Of a stretch of DNA of 64,000 nt, positions 42,273-54,350 are shown piece by piece (the stretch's first letter is position 1; every line of letters begins with the position of its first letter). Both the position numbers and the translations under genes were made by a program. Source of the stretch: Chloroflexota bacterium (lineage in GTDB: Bacteria > Chloroflexota > UBA6077 > JACCZL01); the NCBI GenBank assembly GCA_020845495.1, contig JADLFM010000022.1, positions 16,635 to 80,634 of the forward strand, written 5' to 3'. A model generated the notes under the pieces. It was not told the DNA's origin. It did no database searches and was given only the letters and a program-made list of their open reading frames with translations.

Positions 42273-45200
42273 TCAGCGTGGAGCACGCGGCACGGTCATC
42301 ACATTCCCGTAGCGGTGGACCACCTGGGAAACGGTTTGCTCGCGTAGGTACCAGCGCAACTCGAGGCGGCCGTTGGCGAGCGCGGGCGCGTCGATCGCGA
42401 CGACGTGGCCGTGATGGGCAGCTATCTGTAGGTCAGTCGGGAGCGGCGCGAAGATACGCAGCCGCTCGCAGGCGGTACCGGCTTGCAGCCGCGCTGCGAG
42501 CCTCGCGTCGTCCTCGACGTGCACCTGGATGCCCTCGTCGGCCAGCCAGGGCCAGACAGCCTGTCCTGGCGGAAGGCTGACGGCGACCGGCGCGCCGCAG
42601 GTGTGGGTGGCCAGGAGCGTCTGGCAGAGCGCGAGACGGCGCTCAGGTCGCGACAGGTCGCCGCGCACCAGTACACGGCCACAGGGCCGGTACCGGAAGA
42701 CGTTCCACTCGCCGAGGACTTGACTCGGATCGTGGCCGCGGCTGAAATGCGTCTGCCACGCTCGCCGATAGCTCGCCGCGCTCGCCCGGAGGACCGCTTG
42801 CTCGTCGGCACCGCTGATGACCGAGAGGCAACGACGTAGTAGGGGGTGCTCCGGCTGATCGGAAGCCTCGCACGCTGGCAGGCGGACCTGATACCACCGG
42901 GCCAACTGGAGGACGTAATTTGGACCGCCGGCCTTCGCTCCGGGTCCGAAGCTCGAGCGCTTCCAGCCCCCGAACGGTTGGCGCCGGACTATGGCGCCGG
43001 TAATGTGACGATTGGCGTAGAGGTTGCCGGCTTCGAGGCGCTCCCGCCAGCGCACCACTTCGCGCTCGTCGAGGGAGTGGATCCCGGCGGTCAGGCCGTA
43101 GGGCGTCCCGTTCGCCAACGCGATCGCGTGGTCGAGGCTCTCGGCCCGCATCAGCCCGAGCACCGGGCCGAAGCACTCGGTCTGGTGGAAGAATGAGCCG
43201 GGCTGGACGCCCAACTTGATGCCTGGCGACCAGAGACGCGGGCTCTCGCCGATCTGGCGCGGTTCGAGCAGCCACGCTTCGCCCTCGTCCAGTGTGGTCA
43301 GCGCCCGCAGCAGGCTCGGGCCGGGCAGTTGAGTGAGCGGCGTCACCCGGCTGGCTGGATCCCAGGCACTGCCGATGGGCAGGCTGGCGGCGGCGTCGCA
43401 CAACTGGCGGCGGAAGGCGGGATCGTCGTACACCTCGGCCTCGCAGATCGCCAGGCTGGCAGCCGAGCACTTCTGGCCGTTGTGGCCGAAGGCGGACCGC
43501 ACCAGATCCACAACCGCCTGGTCACGGTCGGCCAGAGCGGTGACGATCGTCGTGCCCTTGCCGCTCGTCTCGGCGAAGAGGCGTAGGTCCGGCCGCCACG
43601 CGAGAAACGCCTGTGCCGTCTGGGCCGAACCGGTCAGGATGACACCGTCGACGCGCGGGTCGGTGACCAGCGCGCGGCCAACCTCGTCGTCGGGGCAAGG
43701 CAGGAACTGCAACACGGCTTTCGGCACGCCAGCCACCCAGAGCGCCTCAGCCAGGTGCCAGCCGACGAGTACGGCCTCGGGCGCCGGCTTCAGGATGACG
43801 CAGTTGCCGGCCATCAGCCCGGCGAGCACCCCGCTGGCCGGGATGGAAATCGGGAAGTTCCAGGGTGGTGCAACGACCACCGTGCCGAGCGGCTCCATCC
43901 GGCACCCCGCGGCATCATCCCCAAGGTCGAGGGCGCGCGCGTAGTAGCGGGCGCAGTCGATCGCTTCGCTGACCTCCGGGTCCGCCTCCTGAACCGTTTT
44001 GGCGCCGTCGAGGATCATCGCGCCAATCAGGTCACCGCGACGCCGGGCGAGTTCGGCGGCGCAGCGGTCGAGGAGCGCTTGCCGCTCGGTCACCGACCGG
44101 GCGGCCCAGCCCTCTTGCGCCCGTCTGGCCACATCCAACGCCTGGTTGACCTGGGCACGGCCGGCCAGCGCGTAGCGGTAGGCGATACGCTCTGGCCGCG
44201 ACGGGTCGCACCCCTCGCCGATCGAGGTACCGTCGACGAACTCCCCGCCAATCTGGAGCGGGATCGGGGCTGGCTCGACCTCGCGCCAGCGCGCGACGAC
44301 GTCGTCGATCCAGGCGCGGTTGGCCGGCAGCGCCCAGTCGGTGTCAGGCTCGTTCGCGAACGGTGCAGCCGGGTCACTGGGGGGCGGCGGACCAGCCGTT
44401 TCGGCGCGACGGTCCTGGGTGCGCCGGGGCGCCGTGCTCACTCGGGCTGTGGCCTCGCAGGCAGCCAGGAAGCGCTCGCACTCGCGTTGCCACGCCGACG
44501 AGCCCGGCGCCAGCCCGAAGGCATGCCGCAGGAAGTTCTCCTCAGACGTGTTCTCGTCGAGCCGCCGCACCAGATAGGCGATGGCGTTGGGGACGTGCTT
44601 AGCCTGCACCACCGGAGCGTACAGCAGCAGCCTGCCAGCGCGGGCCTGCACGGCCCGCGCTTGATGGTTGGCCATGCCCTCGAGCATCTCGAGCTCAATC
44701 CTATCCTCTACATGCTGCTCCTTGCGTAGGAGCAGGGCGTAGGCAAGGTCGAACAGGTTGTGGCTGGCGACGCCCAGATGCACGGCCTGCGCGTGCTCGG
44801 GCTGGCAGCCGTATTCGACCATGCGCTTGAAGTTGGCGTCGACCTCCAGTTTGGTGGAGTAAGGCGCCTGAGGCCAGCCGGCCAGCGACGCCTCGACCTG
44901 CTCCATCGCCAGGTTGGCGCCTTTGACGATCCGGACCTTGATCGGCGCCCCGCCGTGCCGGTAGCGCTCGATCGCCCAGGCGGTCAGCGCCTGCTGAACC
45001 TGGTACGACTCCGGCAGGTACGCCTGGAGGGCCAGGCCGGCGCTCACGGACAGGAGCTCAGGCTCGTCGAGCACCTCCCGAAAAGCGATGACAGTAAGCT
45101 CGAGGTCGCGATACTCCTCCATGTCGAGGGTGACGAACTTGGGGGTACGGTGGCCGTCAGGGTGGCGGTAGTGGTACTGCGACGCCTGACGATAGAGCTT

Positions 45201-45851
45201 CCGCAACTGTGCCTTGATCTGCTCGACGGTATGACGAAAGGCAACCAGATCGATCTGACTGAAGACCGAGGAGATCTTGACCGAGATGTACTCGACGTCG
45301 TCACGGGCGAGCAGGGTCAGGTAGGCGTCCATCCGCCGCTGCGCCTCTACTTCGCCGGTGATTGCTTCCCCGAGCAGGTTCAGGTTCACGCGCATACCCG
45401 TGCGCTGGCGCATGCGCAGGTAACGGCGGAGCGCGTGCTCCTCGCCGGGGACCATGACGGCTTGAGTCTCCTGCCGCAGCCGGGTGACAATCGCTGGGAC
45501 GACCAGGCTCGGCAAGGACGGGCCGAGCAGCCCGCCGAGGGCGAGCCCGAAGCGCTCCCACGGCTCGAGGTAGCGCGGCACACCATAGCGCCGGAGCAAG
45601 TAGCGCAACTGATCGGCGATGCGTGCGGACCGTCGGCTGCGGAATGCTTGATCGACCAGGGCGATCGTCAACAGCTTGCCGCGAGGATCCTCCATCATGC
45701 GGGCCAGCTTCCGTGCCCGGCGGCGCTCCCCGGGCGTCTGTTGGCTCCGGGCGGCGCGGAGCAAATCGGCGGCCAGATCCACGGCGCGCCTGGCTCGATC
45801 GAGATCGGGGGGCTCCGAGGGTGGAGAGCTGTGAGGAATCGTGACGGCCAT
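42273..45851 (-). CDS. putA: Bifunctional proline dehydrogenase / delta-1-pyrroline-5-carboxylate dehydrogenase PutA
   Basis: 1192 residues. The N-terminal PRODH barrel (to about 480) includes LGEAITGEVEAQRRMDAYL, ISVKISSVFSQID and the FAD-site-like KVRIVKGANLAMEQ. The P5C dehydrogenase domain (about 520-1000) has VVVAPPWNFPISIPASGVL, general base Glu in FAETSGKGTTIV and catalytic Cys in GHNGQKCSAASLAICE. A C-terminal ALDH-superfamily-like domain of 190 residues ends the protein. It converts proline to glutamate with substrate channelling. There is no DNA-binding N-terminal domain, so it is not autoregulatory as in E. coli. GGGAAGG precedes the ATG at 45851. Confidence 0.93.
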   Translation of the reverse strand: MAVTIPHSSPPSEPPDLDRARRAVDLAADLLRAARSQQTPGERRRARKLARMMEDPRGKLLTIALVDQAFRSRRSARIADQLRYLLRRYGVPRYLEPWERFGLALGGLLGPSLPSLVVPAIVTRLRQETQAVMVPGEEHALRRYLRMRQRTGMRVNLNLLGEAITGEVEAQRRMDAYLTLLARDDVEYISVKISSVFSQIDLVAFRHTVEQIKAQLRKLYRQASQYHYRHPDGHRTPKFVTLDMEEYRDLELTVIAFREVLDEPELLSVSAGLALQAYLPESYQVQQALTAWAIERYRHGGAPIKVRIVKGANLAMEQVEASLAGWPQAPYSTKLEVDANFKRMVEYGCQPEHAQAVHLGVASHNLFDLAYALLLRKEQHVEDRIELEMLEGMANHQARAVQARAGRLLLYAPVVQAKHVPNAIAYLVRRLDENTSEENFLRHAFGLAPGSSAWQRECERFLAACEATARVSTAPRRTQDRRAETAGPPPPSDPAAPFANEPDTDWALPANRAWIDDVVARWREVEPAPIPLQIGGEFVDGTSIGEGCDPSRPERIAYRYALAGRAQVNQALDVARRAQEGWAARSVTERQALLDRCAAELARRRGDLIGAMILDGAKTVQEADPEVSEAIDCARYYARALDLGDDAAGCRMEPLGTVVVAPPWNFPISIPASGVLAGLMAGNCVILKPAPEAVLVGWHLAEALWVAGVPKAVLQFLPCPDDEVGRALVTDPRVDGVILTGSAQTAQAFLAWRPDLRLFAETSGKGTTIVTALADRDQAVVDLVRSAFGHNGQKCSAASLAICEAEVYDDPAFRRQLCDAAASLPIGSAWDPASRVTPLTQLPGPSLLRALTTLDEGEAWLLEPRQIGESPRLWSPGIKLGVQPGSFFHQTECFGPVLGLMRAESLDHAIALANGTPYGLTAGIHSLDEREVVRWRERLEAGNLYANRHITGAIVRRQPFGGWKRSSFGPGAKAGGPNYVLQLARWYQVRLPACEASDQPEHPLLRRCLSVISGADEQAVLRASAASYRRAWQTHFSRGHDPSQVLGEWNVFRYRPCGRVLVRGDLSRPERRLALCQTLLATHTCGAPVAVSLPPGQAVWPWLADEGIQVHVEDDARLAARLQAGTACERLRIFAPLPTDLQIAAHHGHVVAIDAPALANGRLELRWYLREQTVSQVVHRYGNVMTVPRAPR

Positions 45852-46194
45852 GGTGCTACCTTCCCACGATGCAGTTCCGTCGCACATGCGCTCGGCGTGG
45901 CGCGCACGAGAGCCTGCAACTACTGCAAAGGCCAGACCGCTGCCGGCTCGATGGACGGCAGGGCACGGCGACGCCGTCGCACCGTGTTGGGGCCGGCCAC
46001 GATCGTTATGACCCGTCTCACGACGAGACGTGGAGTGGCAGTAACGTCCTGTGCCGCGCCGCGCACCGCGGAGGCCGCGCGTCGAACTCCAACGTGCCGC
46101 CGGACATACTCGCGACTACCAACATCGCCCGGTACGGACCGCCGACAGGAACAAGAAGGCCCTCTTCCCGATGAGGAAGAAGGCCTTTGACCGG
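45852..46194. other. Region between putA and tRNA-Pro
   Basis: 343 bp that should include the putA promoter and, at its right end, the terminator of the tRNA gene. No further gene is seen. Confidence 0.45.
46156..46187 (-). terminator. Intrinsic terminator of tRNA-Pro
   Basis: GGCCCTCTTCC and GGAAGAAGGCC pair with one mismatch around a CGATGA loop. On the minus strand the stem is followed by TTCTTGTTCC, a partly U-rich tail. It begins 8 bp after the tRNA 3' end. Confidence 0.75.
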
Positions 46195-46268
46195 TCGGGC
46201 CGAGAGGATTTGAACCTCCGACCACCTGAACCCCATTCAGGTGCGCTACCTGGCTGCGCTACGGCCCG
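46195..46268 (-). tRNA. tRNA-Pro (anticodon GGG)
   Basis: 74 nt folding as a cloverleaf. The acceptor stem pairs CGGGCCG with CGGCCCG and the discriminator is A. The D arm is GCGCAGCCAGGTAGCGC. The anticodon stem CCTGA/TCAGG encloses ATGGGGT with anticodon GGG (reads CCC), and the T arm contains GGTTCAAATCC. CCA is not encoded; ACCG follows. Residue 32 is A, which is unusual but seen in some tRNA-Pro. Confidence 0.95.
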
Positions 46269-46405
46269 AGAACCTGTACCGCCAGGTTCACCGAGTATAG
46301 CTCGTCAAATAAGCGTCCTTCAAGGCTACGACCCCTCGAACCCTTCGCCCCTCTGGTCGCGCTCAACGCTCGACAGCGGCCGTGCGATGTGCCACCATCT
46401 GACAG

Positions 46406-46849
46406 GTGACCAGCAGACCCGACGCGGCCCAGCACCTACGCGACCTCGCGCGACTGCGCCGCGTTCGCGACCGGATCGACCGGGAGTACGCGCGGCCACT
46501 TGACGTCGAAGCGCTTGCCCGTGGCGTGAACATGTCGGCCGGACACCTCAGCCGCCAGTTCCGGCTTACCTACGGCGAGTCGCCATACAGCTACCTGATG
46601 ACCCGGCGTATCGAGCGCGCCATGGCGCTCCTGCGTTGCGGCGGCCTGAGCGTCACTCAAGTATGCTACGCAGTCGGCTGTTCGTCGCTGGGCACCTTCA
46701 GCACCCGCTTCACCGAACTGGTCGGCGTGCCGCCCAGCGTCTACCGGCGCGAAGCGGGACGCGAGACGGCGGGAATGCCGGCCTGCGTGGCAAAACAGGT
46801 AACCCGACCGATCAGAAATCGAGAAGCGCTGGCCACGAACCGTACCTAG
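46406..46849 (+). CDS. AraC-family helix-turn-helix regulator (DNA-binding domain only)
   Basis: 147 residues. It is essentially the double HTH of AraC: RIDREYARPLDVEALARGVNMSAGHLSRQFRLTYGESPYSYL and RIERAMALLRCGGLSVTQVCYAVGCSSLGTFSTRFTELVGVPPSVYRR. No ligand-binding domain is present. Such short regulators often lie next to VOC-family genes, as here, where it precedes VOC, DUF1801 and UvrA-like genes on the same strand. The start GTG is uncertain. Confidence 0.87.
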   Translation: MTSRPDAAQHLRDLARLRRVRDRIDREYARPLDVEALARGVNMSAGHLSRQFRLTYGESPYSYLMTRRIERAMALLRCGGLSVTQVCYAVGCSSLGTFSTRFTELVGVPPSVYRREAGRETAGMPACVAKQVTRPIRNREALATNRT

Positions 46850-46880
46850 AATTTCGTCCATAGGCATCACCGCTCACGGA

Positions 46881-47300
46881 GTGACTACCATGGACTGCAC
46901 CATCCACTCGAGCTTCCTCCCGCATGACGACCCAGAGGCCGCCCTGGCCTTCTATCGCGATATCCTCGGCTTCGAGGTCCGCAACGACGTTGGCTATGCT
47001 GGGATGCACTGGATCACAGTCGGCCCTCCCGGTCAGCCTGGCACGTCTCTCGTCCTATACCCGCCGGCCGCCACCCCCGGCCTCACCGACGACGAGCGCC
47101 GCGTCGTCGCCGAGATGATGGCCAAGGGCACCTATGGCATGATCCTCCTGTCTACTCCGGACCTCGACGATGCGTTCGCGCGGTTGCAGGCCAGTGACGT
47201 TGAGATCGTCCAGGAGCCGACCGACCAGCCGTACGGCGTTCGCGACTGCGCCGTCCGCGATCCCGCGGGCAACCAGATCCGCATTCAGGAGTTGCGATGA
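46881..47300 (+). CDS. VOC-family (glyoxalase/dioxygenase-fold) protein
   Basis: 139 residues with the paired beta-alpha-beta-beta-beta VOC fold: [98 protein letters not shown]. Metal-ligand positions are partly kept (terminal Glu in QIRIQE). Enzyme or antibiotic-binding roles are both possible. The start is GTG at 46881 or ATG at 46890. Its stop overlaps the next start (ATGA). Confidence 0.85.
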   Translation: MTTMDCTIHSSFLPHDDPEAALAFYRDILGFEVRNDVGYAGMHWITVGPPGQPGTSLVLYPPAATPGLTDDERRVVAEMMAKGTYGMILLSTPDLDDAFARLQASDVEIVQEPTDQPYGVRDCAVRDPAGNQIRIQELR

Positions 47301-47740
47301 CGACCTCAAAGAAGCGCAACCCTCGCTCCGACGGATTCACCGAAGAGGAACGTGCCGCGATGAAGGAGCGTGCCCGCGAGTTGAAGGCGAGCGCGCGTAC
47401 CAGCAAGGCAGACGGCGAGAGCGATGCGCTCGCGAAGATCGCGGAGATGACGGAGCCCGATCGCGCCATGGCCGAGCGGGTCCACGCGATCGTCAAAGCG
47501 GCAGCACCAGAGCTCACGCCGAGGACGTGGTACGGAATGCCCGCGTACGCCAGGGACGGCGACGTCGTCTGCTTCTTCCAGGCCGCGGCGAAATTCAAGG
47601 CGAGGTATTCGACGCTCGGCTTCAGCGACAAGGCGAAGCTCGACGACGGCGCGATGTGGCCGACCGCGTTTGCGCTGAAAGAGTTAACTGCCGCTGACGA
47701 GGAAAGGATCGAGGCGCTGGTGAAGAAGGCGGTGAGTTAG
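47297..47740 (+). CDS. DUF1801 family protein
   Basis: 147 residues. The Lys/Arg/Glu-rich N-terminus ([29 protein letters not shown]) precedes the DUF1801 core ([49 protein letters not shown]...[27 protein letters not shown]). The function of this small cytoplasmic family is not established. It is translationally coupled to the VOC gene and 3 bp before the UvrA-like gene, forming one transcription unit. Confidence 0.85.
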   Translation: MTTSKKRNPRSDGFTEEERAAMKERARELKASARTSKADGESDALAKIAEMTEPDRAMAERVHAIVKAAAPELTPRTWYGMPAYARDGDVVCFFQAAAKFKARYSTLGFSDKAKLDDGAMWPTAFALKELTAADEERIEALVKKAVS

Positions 47741-47743
47741 GCC

Positions 47744-50125
<2,382 letters not shown>

Positions 50126-50450
50126 CCGAGCCGTGCTGCCAGGCGGCATCGGGAGCGCTTGCTGGGTCGCCCAACCGGAAGGCGCACGGCAGATCGCCGA
50201 GCATGCCACCCTGTGGCGGCGGCCGAACCGTCGATTCGCCGGCCACGCGTCTCCATCCGCTGTCCTGCCGTCCCCCCTGAGATGCCCGACCAGGTCAAAG
50301 ATGCTACACTTGCGAACGTCAATCCCGATCGACTCGATGCGCATCGGGAGCCTGGCGAGCGAGCTACGGGGCCGCGTGAGATCGAGAGCCCTGTCGGCGT
50401 TGCCACTCCCCCGTTCGCCACGTCGATAGATCCAGAGTGTGAACTGAAGC
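50126..50450. other. Intergenic stretch before the DUF4388 gene
   Basis: 325 bp. TACACT near 50305 is a possible -10 box without a convincing -35. No gene or hairpin is recognised. Confidence 0.35.
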
Positions 50451-51122
50451 ATGGGGGATTCGCGCGGATCCTTGGCGCACCTTCGCCTCTCGGCGTTGCT
50501 GCGGCTCATGGCCGGTCTGGGGCGTACGGCAGCGGTCACAGCCGAGCATGGGCCCTGGGTGCTGCGGGTCTGGTTCGACCAGGGGCGTGTGATTGCGGCT
50601 GCCCGCTCGCCGGAGTCGGGGCTGGCGGCGCTCGAGAGCGCTGCGTACCTGTTCCCGAGCGGCCAGTTCGCCGTCTCCGACGACCAGCTTGCCGTTGACC
50701 GTGCCGTTGAGCGGACCGTTAACCTGACCGCCGTCGAGCTCGCGCGGTACCTGGACGAGATCGCGGAGCAACGGGCTGAGGTCGATGCGCTGGTGCCATC
50801 CCTCTGGGCGGTGCCGCACGTTGCCGAGCCAGCATCGGCCAGTACCCTGCCATCCGTGGCGCTCGACGACGACGAGGCAGCCTGCCTGACGATCATCGAT
50901 GGTCGGCGTGCCGTGGCCGAGATCCTCGGGACCGACCACCCCGTGAGCCGCCTCCGGACGCTTGCACGGCTGGTGAAGCGGGGAGCGGTTGAGTTGAGCC
51001 GCGATTCGGCCGCCGACTCGTCGTGGACGGCCTCGGCTGCTCCCGATCCCGACACGGACCAGAGTATGGCGGTCGAGCCATCCGCTTCGACCGCTCTGCC
51101 GGCACGCATGAGAGCCCAGTAA
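50451..51122 (+). CDS. DUF4388 (PATAN-like) domain protein
   Basis: 223 residues. The first 110 match the DUF4388/PATAN pattern found in regulators of predatory, gliding or phototactic bacteria: [69 protein letters not shown] middle segment ([22 protein letters not shown]) resembles the winged-helix-like part often fused to PATAN. The C-terminus is Ser/Ala-rich and disordered. No receiver domain is present. The partner is unknown. Confidence 0.7.
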   Translation: MGDSRGSLAHLRLSALLRLMAGLGRTAAVTAEHGPWVLRVWFDQGRVIAAARSPESGLAALESAAYLFPSGQFAVSDDQLAVDRAVERTVNLTAVELARYLDEIAEQRAEVDALVPSLWAVPHVAEPASASTLPSVALDDDEAACLTIIDGRRAVAEILGTDHPVSRLRTLARLVKRGAVELSRDSAADSSWTASAAPDPDTDQSMAVEPSASTALPARMRAQ

Positions 51123-51300
51123 TCACGCTGGCGAGACGGATGCCCGCTCACCGCTGGCAGCAGCAAGCCGTATTCAGGTGAGAACACGGATGTGGCCAGG
51201 TGGCACCCGAGCCGGCGAAGTGCGGCGCCGCCGGGGCTCGAGCACACACGAATCATGAAGCACGCGCGCGATTGTGGGCGCGGAAGCTGGGAGGCTGAGC

Positions 51301-52050
51301 ATGGGTAAGAAGGTCGCCATCGTGACAGGCGCTGGGAGCGGGGTCGGCAGGGCAGTGTCGCTGGCGCTGCTTGGTGAGGGATACTACGTGGCCCTCGCTG
51401 GGCGGCGCGCGAGCGCACTCGAGCAGACCATCGCCGAAGCAGGCGCCACAGGCGAGCGGGCGCTGGCCGTACCCACCGACATCGGCGATCCGGAGGCCGT
51501 CCGTACCCTCTTCACGAAGTCGCAGCAGGCATTCGGCCGCCTGGACCTGCTGTTCAACAACGCCGGAACGGGCACGCGCGGTCTGCTCGAAGATCTCACC
51601 TACGAGCAGTGGCAGGCGGTCGTCGCGACCAACCTGACCGGCGCGTTTCTGTGCACCCAGCAGGCGTTCAAGATCATGAAGGACCAGGATCCACGCGGGG
51701 GCCGCATCATCAACAACGGCTCGGTCTCGGCACACGTGCCCCGCCCCAACTCCGCGCCATACACCGCCACGAAGCACGCGATCAGCGGGCTGACCAAGTC
51801 CACGTCGCTGGACGGCCGGAAGTACGACATCGCCTGCGGCCAGATCGACATCGGCAACGCCCTGACCGACATGGCGGCGCATATGACCCAGGGAGTCCTA
51901 CAGGCCAACGGGTCAGTAGAGGTCGAGCCAGTGATCGACGTGGAGCACGTGGCCCGCGCGGTGATGTACATGGCGAGCCTGCCACTCGACGCGAACGTCT
52001 TGTCCATGACGGTGATGGCGACCAAGATGCCGTTCGTGGGTCGCGGCTGA
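51301..52050 (+). CDS. Short-chain dehydrogenase/reductase
   Basis: 249 residues of classical SDR type. The cofactor motif TGAGSGVG is at 9-16, NNAGTG in the middle, catalytic Ser in NNGSVSAH and the Y-x3-K pair in [15 protein letters not shown]. The Arg after the second strand ([10 protein letters not shown]) suggests NADP preference. GGAGGC and related purines upstream support the ATG at 51301. It oxidises or reduces an unknown alcohol. An HpcH/HpaI aldolase gene follows 157 bp later on the same strand. Confidence 0.9.
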   Translation: MGKKVAIVTGAGSGVGRAVSLALLGEGYYVALAGRRASALEQTIAEAGATGERALAVPTDIGDPEAVRTLFTKSQQAFGRLDLLFNNAGTGTRGLLEDLTYEQWQAVVATNLTGAFLCTQQAFKIMKDQDPRGGRIINNGSVSAHVPRPNSAPYTATKHAISGLTKSTSLDGRKYDIACGQIDIGNALTDMAAHMTQGVLQANGSVEVEPVIDVEHVARAVMYMASLPLDANVLSMTVMATKMPFVGRG

Positions 52051-52207
52051 TCCCCGTCGCTCGCCGGAAGGGCGCCACGATCGAGGTACGGCATCTCAGC
52101 GTGGGCGGCCGAGACGCTCACGCGCTCGCCTGAGCCTCGACGCCGGCCACGACCAGGGGCTGCTGGTCCCGCACGCCCGCCGACCCCGCACGCCGAGATG
52201 TACTACT

Positions 52208-53071
52208 ATGAGCCTACTCACGGTTGGAAAGGACGTTCGAGAGATGCGAGAGAATCGGCTCCGTACCCTGCTGAATGAAGGCAAGCCCACGTTCGGGACC
52301 CGGCTTCAGAGCGCGTGGCCGACCGCGACCGAGCTCGTCGGGCGGAGCGGGCAGTTTGACTACGTGGAGTTCCTGGCCGAGTACGCTCCGTACGACTTGC
52401 ATGCACTGGACAACATGGGCCGCGCCATCGAACTTTCTCCCAACTTCACTGGCCTGATCAAGATGGAGCGGTCGGCACAGTGGCATCTGGCGGTGCGGGC
52501 GATGTCGGCCGGTATCCAGAACCTGCTCTTCACCGACGTGCGGACTGCCGCGGACGCCGAAGAGTGCGTCCGCCTCGTCCGTCCAGAAGGGCCGGACAAT
52601 GACTTCACGCACGGCATGGCTGGTGGCCGCATCCAGGTTGAGGGCGGGGCGGACTACCTCAAGTACTACAACGACGCCGTGATCGTCCTGATGGTCGAGA
52701 AGCGGGGCGCGGTCGAGAATCTCGAGGCCATCCTCAGTGTCCCGGGCGTCGACATGGTGCAGTTTGGGCCAGCCGACTACGGCATGAGCATCGGCAAGCC
52801 CGGTCGGAGCTACGCGGGCGGCCTGCACCCAGAAGTCATCGAAGCGCGTGAGTACACGGCCAGGACGGCCATCAAGATGGGTGTCCGCCCGCGCGCCGAG
52901 ATCAATACGGCTTCCGAAGCCGAATACTACCTGAAGCTGGGCGTCAAGGACTTCTGCCTCTCGACGGATGTGTCCATCCTTCGTAGCTTCTACCGTCAGG
53001 AGGGTGGGGCCTTGCGCGAGTTGGTGGCGCAGAGCGGCGTGAGCGAGGACAAGGTGCGCGCCGGCGTGTGA
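52208..53071 (+). CDS. HpcH/HpaI aldolase/citrate lyase family protein
   Basis: 287 residues from the first ATG; the ATG at 52244 (MRENRLRTLL) has a better ribosome-binding signal (GGAAAGGACG) and may be the true start. Family features are GKPTFGTRLQSAWPTATELVGRSGQFDYVEFLAEYAPYD, LIKMERSAQ, metal-site Glu in MVEKRGAVENLEAIL and VPGVDMVQFGPADYGMSIG. These are class II pyruvate-type aldolases that cleave 2-oxo-4-hydroxyacids using Mg or Mn. The natural substrate is unknown. Confidence 0.83.
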   Translation: MSLLTVGKDVREMRENRLRTLLNEGKPTFGTRLQSAWPTATELVGRSGQFDYVEFLAEYAPYDLHALDNMGRAIELSPNFTGLIKMERSAQWHLAVRAMSAGIQNLLFTDVRTAADAEECVRLVRPEGPDNDFTHGMAGGRIQVEGGADYLKYYNDAVIVLMVEKRGAVENLEAILSVPGVDMVQFGPADYGMSIGKPGRSYAGGLHPEVIEAREYTARTAIKMGVRPRAEINTASEAEYYLKLGVKDFCLSTDVSILRSFYRQEGGALRELVAQSGVSEDKVRAGV

Positions 53072-53081
53072 CGAAGGGGCG

Positions 53082-53127
53082 TCGTGGGAGACGCAGCCTC
53101 GCCGAGGCGGGGCTGCGCCTCCCACGA
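53082..53127. terminator. Long hairpin between convergent genes
   Basis: TCGTGGGAGACGCAGCC and GGCTGCGCCTCCCACGA pair with a single mismatch around a CG-rich loop. It begins 11 bp after the aldolase stop and lies before the end of the minus-strand phosphatase gene, so it can serve both directions. Confidence 0.75.
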
Positions 53128-53182
53128 TGGCAGGTGCGCTACCGCGCTCGTCTGTCAGGTCAGCGGCTACCCCTCGCCCGTT

Positions 53183-54004
53183 TCACTCACGACTCGCCGC
53201 CAGCCATGCGCGCACGGCGTTCACCTGGGCGGGGAGCGGCGAGAGTGCGGGGCGGCGCTCCCGGAGGGCGGCCAGCGCCTCCTGATCCGAGCAGGCGTGC
53301 TGACGCGCACACCACGCCATCAGGATAGCCGCCGTCCGCTCGATGCCGGCTCGGCAGTGGACGTAGACGGTACCGCCGAGGTGCCGGACCGTCTCGATGA
53401 AGGCGAGGGCTCGGTCGAAGTCAGACGGGACGGGTATGCCCATGTCCTCGACCGGCAGATGCAGGCGCGGCTGGCCGAGCCGTCCGATCTCGGCCAGCGC
53501 GCTCGGGCCAGAGCGTCCTGGGCCTGACCACTCTCGCTCCTCGCGCAGGTCCAGCACATGGGTCACCCCGGCCGCGCGCAGCGCCCAGATGTTGCGGCGG
53601 AAGAGCGGCGCCCGGCCGGCGGCCACACCCGGCGAGACCTCGCCGAACTCGAAGCGCGGGAGGGTCGGCAGGCGACGGTGGGCCGCGTCTTCTTCACTAT
53701 CGGGGGTATCAGGGGACGTTGGTCCGAGGCCGGGCGAGGGCGGGACGCAGGCGACGAGGGACGGCCAGCCCCGCGTGATGCCGGCGGGCCAGGTCGGCCA
53801 GCGGACGTTGCAGCACAGCCCGTCGATGAGGTGCGGGGGTGGGAGCAAGCCGCGGGCTCCGAGCGCCGCGCCGGCCACGGCGGCCGTGGTGTCGCTGTCG
53901 TCGCCGCATTGCACAATCGGCAGGATGCCGTCCAGGTAGTTCTGGGTGAGGCTCGCCGCGACGGCTGCCTGAAGGGTGTGGATGACGTAGCCGCTCTGGC
54001 TCAT
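53183..54004 (-). CDS. Dual-specificity-type protein phosphatase with ADP-ribosylglycohydrolase C-terminal piece
   Basis: 273 residues from the ATG at 54004. Residues 1-75 are the C-terminal part of an ADP-ribosylglycohydrolase (SGYVIHTLQAAVAASLTQNY, IVQCGDDSDTTAAVAGAALGARGL, a DraG metal motif). A linker follows, then a DSP phosphatase domain (about 115-273) with GVTHVLDLREEREW, general-acid-region Asp in LPVEDMGIPVP and catalytic loop VHCRAGIERT (C-x5-R). The phosphatase half looks intact and could be expressed alone from an internal start, but the upstream half of the glycohydrolase is broken, so the true N-terminus is uncertain. Confidence 0.6.
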   Translation of the reverse strand: MSQSGYVIHTLQAAVAASLTQNYLDGILPIVQCGDDSDTTAAVAGAALGARGLLPPPHLIDGLCCNVRWPTWPAGITRGWPSLVACVPPSPGLGPTSPDTPDSEEDAAHRRLPTLPRFEFGEVSPGVAAGRAPLFRRNIWALRAAGVTHVLDLREEREWSGPGRSGPSALAEIGRLGQPRLHLPVEDMGIPVPSDFDRALAFIETVRHLGGTVYVHCRAGIERTAAILMAWCARQHACSDQEALAALRERRPALSPLPAQVNAVRAWLAASRE

Positions 54005-54350
54005 CCAGACGCCGTGAGGCGGCGAGCGCTCCACCCGTGGCGATGCCCACGTCCGGCGGGCGGGCCTCACGCCACTCCTGAAAGCGGCGAAGCGTCGCCT
54101 CGGCCAGATCGCCGCCCCGTGGCCGCGTGTCCCAATGCGCGCCGAGGATGCACAGGGCCATATGGGTATCATCGGTGAACTCGCCAGGGCGAAAGGCGGA
54201 GGCTATACCCTGCACGTAGCCCCCGACCGCGCCTTACGTGGCGGTGATGCTGGCCGGCGTCTGGAACTCGGTGCCCGCCCCGAGCGCATCGCCAACGGCC
54301 TGTCCGAGCAGCACCGCGAGCCGCCGATCCTCCGCGACTGTCGCCATCAT
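53790..54350 (-). pseudogene. Degraded ADP-ribosylglycohydrolase (DraG family)
   Basis: The minus strand from 54350 begins a DraG protein (RLAVLLGQAVGDALGAGTEF) that hits an in-frame TAA at 54236-54234. It continues in the same frame as GYVQGIASAFRPGEFTDDTHMAL with the FTDDT metal motif, then PPDVGIATGGAL. The family then needs about 130 residues with the GNGSLMR region; these are missing, and the C-terminal part resumes in another frame near 54020. So there is one nonsense change plus an internal deletion with frameshift. The start overlaps the aroD stop (ATGATG/TGA), showing it was once a coupled member of that operon. Confidence 0.75.

Noticed and set aside
54234..54236. The in-frame stop in the ADP-ribosylglycohydrolase as a recoding event
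   Set aside because: It is TAA, not TGA, and the gene also has a deletion with frame change, so decay is the simpler reading.
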